DNA from: Pigmentiphaga sp. NML030171
GTDB taxonomy: Bacteria; Pseudomonadota; Gammaproteobacteria; Burkholderiales; Burkholderiaceae_B
Assembly: GCF_002188635.1 (NCBI RefSeq)
Contig: NZ_NINX01000033.1
Span: 186,001-250,000 of the forward strand
Direction of reading: 5' to 3'
Length of the DNA: 64,000 nt
The notes beneath the pieces were generated by a model, which was given only the letters and a program-made list of their open reading frames with translations, did not search any database and was not told the origin of the DNA. A program made the translations under genes and the position numbers. This document shows, piece by piece, positions 60,185-64,000 of this stretch (the stretch's first letter is position 1; every line of letters begins with the position of its first letter).

Positions 60185-61159
60185 ATGAAGCACGCATTTG
60201 GCGCAGCGGTCTGTCTGGCCGCTTTCGCCCTGCCCGGCCACGCCGCGCCGGCCGACCACTATCCCGAAAAACCCGTCCGCATCGTGGTGCCGTTCGCCGC
60301 GGGCGGCGGCGGCGATTTCATCGCCCGTGCCTTCGCCGAGAAGCTGTCGGCCACCCTCAAGCAGCCCGTCATCATCGACAACCGCGGCGGCGGCAATACC
60401 GTGACGGGCACCGAGGCGGTGGCCAAGGCCGAACCCGACGGCTATACGCTGCTGATCGTCAGCCCCAGCTTCGCCACCAACCCCACGCTGCTGCCCAAGC
60501 TGCCCTACCGGACGCCCGACGATTTCGCGCCCATCGGCCTGGTCATCACCTACGCGATGGGACTGGCCGCGCGCGCCAACCTGCCCGCCAACGACATTCC
60601 ACAGTTGCTGGAACTGGCTGCCAGGCAACCGGGCAAGCTGACCATCGCCACCTCGGGCGAGGGATCCGCCTCGCACATGGCCACCGAACTCTTCAAGGCC
60701 GCCACCCACGCCAACATCCTGGACGTGCCGTATCGCGGCGCCGGTCCGGCCATGCTCGACGTCGCCAGCGGCCACGTGGATCTGGCGTTCACCGGCCTGT
60801 CGCAGATCAAGCCCCACCTGGACAGCAAGCGGGCCAAGCTGCTGGCCACCAGCGGACTGCGGCGCCTGCAGTCGGCGCCCGACGTCAAGACCATCGCCGA
60901 ACAGGGCGTCAAGGATTTCGAGGCCGTGGTGTGGTGGGGCATGTTCGCGCCGGCCGGCACGCCCAAGCCCATCATCGACAAGATCAACGGCGCGCTGCGC
61001 ACCAGTCTCGCGGACCCGGAGGTCGCCAAGCGATTCGACGTCATCGACGGCGAGGTACGCGTGTCGTCCCCGGAGGAATTCGGCCGTTTCGTGCGCGAGG
61101 AAATCACGCGCTGGAGCAAGCTGCTCAAGCCTTCCAAGGCGGCGACAGCCTCGCCTTGA
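60185..61159 (+). CDS. Bug/TctC-family periplasmic solute receptor
   Basis: 324 residues. An AGGAGGAG site directly precedes the ATG, and a signal peptide ends at PGHAAPA. Core motifs are IVVPFAAGGGGDFIAR, VIIDNRGGGNTVTG (with the unusual GGGN in place of GAGG), KAEPDGYTLLIV and ILDVPYRG. It is divergent from the acyl-CoA synthetase / citryl-CoA lyase pair and followed 38 bp later by GntR. The arrangement suggests it brings in the substrate of that pair. Confidence 0.92.
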   Translation: MKHAFGAAVCLAAFALPGHAAPADHYPEKPVRIVVPFAAGGGGDFIARAFAEKLSATLKQPVIIDNRGGGNTVTGTEAVAKAEPDGYTLLIVSPSFATNPTLLPKLPYRTPDDFAPIGLVITYAMGLAARANLPANDIPQLLELAARQPGKLTIATSGEGSASHMATELFKAATHANILDVPYRGAGPAMLDVASGHVDLAFTGLSQIKPHLDSKRAKLLATSGLRRLQSAPDVKTIAEQGVKDFEAVVWWGMFAPAGTPKPIIDKINGALRTSLADPEVAKRFDVIDGEVRVSSPEEFGRFVREEITRWSKLLKPSKAATASP

Positions 61160-61197
61160 ACCAGGGCGGCACGCGGGAGCAAGGCACGGACTTGGTT

Positions 61198-61926
61198 ATG
61201 ATCCTTGCTTTGCCACCCGCCATTCCGCCGTCCATGCCCAGAAAGAAAGCGGCGCCCGCCGTGCCCAGCGCGAAGAACCTGGGACAGACCTCGTGCTCGC
61301 GCGGCGAGCAGGCCTACCAGTATGTGCGCACCGCCATCCGCACCGGCGAACTCGCTCCCGGCACGCGCCTGCGCGAGATCGAGCTGGCCGAATTGCTGGG
61401 CCTGAGCCGCACGCCCGTACGCGAGGCCCTGAGCCGCCTGGAAAGCGAGGGGCTGGTGGCAAACGAGTCCGGACGCGGGCTCATCGTGACCGAGCTCGAC
61501 CAGAGCATGGTCAACGAACTGTATGTCATGCGCGAGGTGCTGGAAGGCACGGCCGCGCGGCTGGCCGCGCGCCATGCTTCCGACGTGGAGATCTCGGCCC
61601 TGAGGGAGATCGCCGACCGCGACGCACAACTGGTCGGCCAGCACGAACAGCTCGCGATCAACAATCGCTTCTTCCATGAGACGCTGTACCGCTGCGCCCA
61701 CAACCGCTATCTGCTGAAGACGCTCAATTCGCTGCAGGAGTCGATGGCGCTGCTGGGCCCCACCACGCTGGCCATACCCGAGCGTGCCGACGTCAGTTCA
61801 CGCGAGCACCAGGAAATGGTGGCGGCGCTGGAACAGCGCGATCCCGATCTTGCCGAGCGCATCACGCGGGAACACATCCGCGCCGCCTACAAGGTGAGGC
61901 TGACGCGCATGCTCCGCGCACTGTAA
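61198..61926 (+). CDS. GntR-family transcriptional regulator (FadR/FCD type)
   Basis: 242 residues from the ATG at 61198; an in-frame ATG at 61234 is an alternative, and neither has a strong SD. The N-terminal winged helix shows LREIELAELLGLSRTPVREALSRLESEGLV. The C-terminal FCD helical domain shows MREVLEGTAARLAA, NNRFFHETLYRCAHNRYL and the metal-ligand His of REHQEMVAALE. FCD domains bind carboxylic acids. It probably represses the flanking Bug and the divergent ligase-lyase operon until substrate is present. Confidence 0.9.
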   Translation: MILALPPAIPPSMPRKKAAPAVPSAKNLGQTSCSRGEQAYQYVRTAIRTGELAPGTRLREIELAELLGLSRTPVREALSRLESEGLVANESGRGLIVTELDQSMVNELYVMREVLEGTAARLAARHASDVEISALREIADRDAQLVGQHEQLAINNRFFHETLYRCAHNRYLLKTLNSLQESMALLGPTTLAIPERADVSSREHQEMVAALEQRDPDLAERITREHIRAAYKVRLTRMLRAL

Positions 61927-61933
61927 GGCGCCT

Positions 61934-61974
61934 GGCCCGATCCTAGTTGCCTCCCCGCAACTATCGTCCGGGCC
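61934..61974 (+). terminator. Two-part hairpin after the GntR gene
   Basis: GGCCCG (61934-61939) pairs with CGGGCC (61969-61974), and TAGTTGC (61944-61950) pairs with GCAACTA (61957-61963), giving a nested stem-loop with an internal bulge. No T-run follows. A terminator role is likely but not certain. Confidence 0.5.
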
Positions 61975-62276
61975 GCCAGACGCGGCCCGGTATCGGCGTA
62001 TCGGCCCGCTTGTTGTTGTAACGCAGCATCCTCCGGCGCGTGCGCGAACGGCGCGCGCCATGGCGCGCGCAAACCCTCTTCTCCATACCACAGCCCTACG
62101 GTGCGATGCTGCGTCGCATGATCGTTGCGATGCGCATCGACCCTTGCCGCGCCTTGCCCGCGCGGTCGCGAATGCGCCGCCCCGCGCGGCCCTCCGGGCC
62201 ACGCCGAGCGCCGTGCCGTGCTCAACCGGGCATACAATGTTCGTTCACGTGCCGCTACTGTTCTATATATAAAACA
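61975..62276. promoter_or_regulatory. Long GC-rich leader/promoter region of the malic enzyme gene
   Basis: This is 302 bp without a supported gene. It contains a perfect 20-bp palindrome at 62051-62070 (GCGCGCGCCA and its complement), a good -10-like TACAAT at about 62233, and a second AT-rich box (TATATAT, about 62264-62270) only a few bases before the ATG. No Shine-Dalgarno sequence precedes the start codon. Confidence 0.45.
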
Positions 62277-63542
62277 ATGGATTCTTCGCTTACCGATAAG
62301 GCGCTCGCCTATCATCAGTTCCCCATCGCCGGAAAGATCTCCGTCGTCCCCACCAAGCCGCTCGACAACCAGCACGACCTGTCGCTGGCCTATTCGCCGG
62401 GTGTCGCCGCCGCGTGCGAAGCCATCGCCAACGACCAGCAGGCCACGCGCTACTACACGTCGCGCTCGAACCTGGTGGCGGTCATCTCGAACGGCACCGC
62501 CGTGCTCGGCCTGGGCAACATCGGGCCGTACGCCGCCAAGCCGGTCATGGAAGGCAAGGCCTGCCTGTTCCAGAAGTTCGCAGGCATCAACGTCTTCGAC
62601 ATCGAGCTGGCCGAGACGGATCCCGACAAGCTGGTCGACGCCATCGCGATGATGGAGCCCACGTTCGGCGGCATCAATCTCGAGGACATCAAGGCGCCCG
62701 AGTGCTTCTACATCGAGCGCCGGCTGACCGAGCGCATGTCGATCCCGGTCTTCCACGACGACCAGCACGGCACGGCCATCGTCGCCTCCGCCGGCATCGT
62801 CAATGGCCTGAAGCTGGCCGAGAAGTCGCTGGACCAGGTCAAGCTGGTCTGCTCGGGCGCCGGCGCCGCGGCCATCGCCTGCCTGGACCTGCTGGTGCGC
62901 CAGGGGCTGAAGAAGGAAAACATCCTGCTGGTGGATTCCAAGGGCGTGGTCTACGAAGGCCGCGACGCGTCCATGGAGTTCAACAAGTCGCGCTATGCCA
63001 CCACCAGCACCGCGCGCACGCTGGCCGATGCGGTCAAGGACGCCGACGTCTTCCTGGGATGCTCCGCCGCCGGACTGCTGACCCCGGAGATGGTCTCGAC
63101 CATGGCGCTGCGCCCCCTGATCCTGGCGCTGGCCAATCCCGAACCCGAGATCCGTCCGGAAGTGGCCCGCGCCGTCCGCTCGGACTGCCTGATCGCGACG
63201 GGTCGTTCGGACTACCCGAACCAGGTCAACAACGTCCTCTGCTTCCCCTTCCTGTTCCGCGGTGCGCTGGACGTGGACGCCATGCGCATCACCGACGAGA
63301 TGAAGCTCGCCTGCGTGAACGCCATCGCCAATCTCGCGCAGCAGCCCATCCCGCCCGAAGTCGCCAAGGCCTATCCCAACCACAAGCTGGAATTCGGCCC
63401 CGACTACTTCATTCCCACGCCGTTCGATCCCCGCCTGATCAGCGAAGTCGCGTCCGCCGTCGCACTGGCCGCGATGGATTCGGGCGTCGCGCGCCGTCCC
63501 ATCGGCGACATCGACGCCTACCGCCAGTCGCTGCTGAAGTAG
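62277..63542 (+). CDS. NAD(P)-dependent malic enzyme, catalytic domain only
   Basis: 421 residues from the ATG at 62277. Malic enzyme motifs are [67 protein letters not shown] (cofactor site) and [13 protein letters not shown]. It decarboxylates malate to pyruvate with NAD(P)+ in the cytoplasm. MaeB-type enzymes of proteobacteria usually carry an additional ~320-residue phosphotransacetylase-like domain. Here the frame stops at AYRQSLLK, so this is either the short form or a natural truncation. No SD is visible. A composite-repeat arm follows. Confidence 0.9.
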   Translation: MDSSLTDKALAYHQFPIAGKISVVPTKPLDNQHDLSLAYSPGVAAACEAIANDQQATRYYTSRSNLVAVISNGTAVLGLGNIGPYAAKPVMEGKACLFQKFAGINVFDIELAETDPDKLVDAIAMMEPTFGGINLEDIKAPECFYIERRLTERMSIPVFHDDQHGTAIVASAGIVNGLKLAEKSLDQVKLVCSGAGAAAIACLDLLVRQGLKKENILLVDSKGVVYEGRDASMEFNKSRYATTSTARTLADAVKDADVFLGCSAAGLLTPEMVSTMALRPLILALANPEPEIRPEVARAVRSDCLIATGRSDYPNQVNNVLCFPFLFRGALDVDAMRITDEMKLACVNAIANLAQQPIPPEVAKAYPNHKLEFGPDYFIPTPFDPRLISEVASAVALAAMDSGVARRPIGDIDAYRQSLLK

Positions 63543-63627
63543 TCTTCCCACACGCTGGCGCAGGAGCGGAACGGCAATTTGCCTTCCGCTCTGGCGGCGA
63601 GCGGATCATCACCTGCTGGATACCCAT

Positions 63628-63705
63628 CCGGGGCACAGCGGATCCGGCTCCGCCGGTCCGCCAGTGCCGCCCCTTGGGGGACGCGCGAAGCGCGTAGGGG
63701 GGATC
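63628..63705. repeat. Single arm of the composite palindromic repeat, copy C
   Basis: This segment matches the right arms of copies A and B (GGATCCGGC, GCCGGTCCGCCAG, GCCGCCCC then GGGGG, GCGTAGGGG). No left arm or interior is seen upstream, so it is a solo arm between the malic enzyme and the dehydrogenase genes. Confidence 0.7.
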
Positions 63706-63724
63706 CATCCATAGAGGGCTTCTC

Positions 63725-64000
63725 ATGTCGTCGTTCACGCACAAGATCGTCTTCCTGGACCGGGCCAGCCTGCAGGCCACCATCCGGCCGCCCGCCTTCT
63801 CCCACGCCTGGGTCGATCACGAGATCACTTCCCGCGATGAGGTCGTGGCGCGATTGAAGGATGCGTCCATCGCCGTCACCAACAAGGTGCCGCTGCGCCG
63901 CGCCGAGCTGGACCAGTTGCCCGCGCTGAAGATGATCGCCGTGGCGGCGACGGGCACGGACATCATCGACCTGGCCGCCTGCCAGGAACGCGGCATCGTC
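63725..64000 (+). CDS. D-2-hydroxyacid dehydrogenase (glycerate dehydrogenase-like), N-terminal part
   Basis: 92 residues to the window edge: MSSFTHKIVFLDRASLQATIRPP, EITSRDEVVARLKDASIAVTNKVPLRRAELDQLPALKMIAVAATGTDIIDLAACQERGIV. This is the substrate-binding half of the family (KMIAVAATGTDIIDL). The dinucleotide motif GxGxxG lies beyond the edge. Family members reduce hydroxypyruvate or glyoxylate, or act on other 2-hydroxy acids, with NAD(P)H. It lies just after a solo repeat arm. Confidence 0.88.
   Translation, partial: MSSFTHKIVFLDRASLQATIRPPAFSHAWVDHEITSRDEVVARLKDASIAVTNKVPLRRAELDQLPALKMIAVAATGTDIIDLAACQERGIV

Overview
This window looks like a chromosomal segment of a high-GC betaproteobacterium of the Alcaligenaceae (Bordetella/Achromobacter type). 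The main evidence is eight separate periplasmic Bug/TctC-type solute receptors, a hallmark expansion of that group. None of the eight has a recognisable TctA or TctB permease beside it. Supporting evidence is the GC-rich codon use and the many small catabolic operons, each with its own regulator. I see no rRNA, tRNA, insertion sequence, prophage or CRISPR array.

Layout, left half. 1-8.7 kb is a hydroxypyridine degradation island: a truncated exported amidohydrolase, an IclR regulator, a Bug receptor, a flavin reductase relic, nicE, nicF, nicX, an amidase, a P-loop protein and a FAD monooxygenase. Two nearly identical 21-bp palindromes, in front of the operon and in front of the monooxygenase, tie it into one IclR regulon. 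8.9-10.4 kb is an RhlE-type RNA helicase. 10.7-15.5 kb holds a cupin, an alpha/beta hydrolase, a second IclR, aspartate dehydrogenase and a Bug, interrupted by two composite palindromic intergenic repeats. 15.5-19.3 kb has a citrate synthase with an N-terminal DNA-binding helix, divergent from a plain citrate synthase, then a SpeD-SpeE fusion. 19.4-28.9 kb contains MarR, LysR and Bug modules, including a HAD / Bug / type III PLP enzyme / RidA operon and a bicupin / hydrolase / Bug operon.

Layout, right half. 28.9-37.1 kb carries four LysR regulators, an MFS carrier with an SDR, a hydrolase, an amidase and a Bug. 37.3-45.3 kb is a LysR-controlled branched-chain-type ABC importer operon with an FMN reductase, a VOC enzyme and a large hydrolase. 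It is followed by a porin gene broken by one in-frame TGA. 46.7-52.7 kb is LacI, Bug, leuD/leuC paralogues, a ketopantoate reductase-like enzyme and a D-tartrate dehydratase. These are divergent from pcaB-pcaL across an 18-bp perfect palindrome. 55.6-57.5 kb is a PhoX-family phosphatase. 57.6-61.9 kb pairs a citryl-CoA lyase-like protein and an acyl-CoA synthetase with a divergent Bug and GntR. The window ends with a short malic enzyme and the start of a D-2-hydroxyacid dehydrogenase.

How it works together. Nearly every module pairs a one-component regulator with a periplasmic receptor or importer and a few enzymes that would feed C4 or CoA intermediates into central metabolism: maleate to fumarate, beta-ketoadipate, oxaloacetate from tartrate, and acetyl-CoA. 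The best-supported pathway is 2,5-dihydroxypyridine to fumarate. Functions come from motifs and remembered family features. Substrates of the Bug receptors and most hydrolases cannot be read from sequence.
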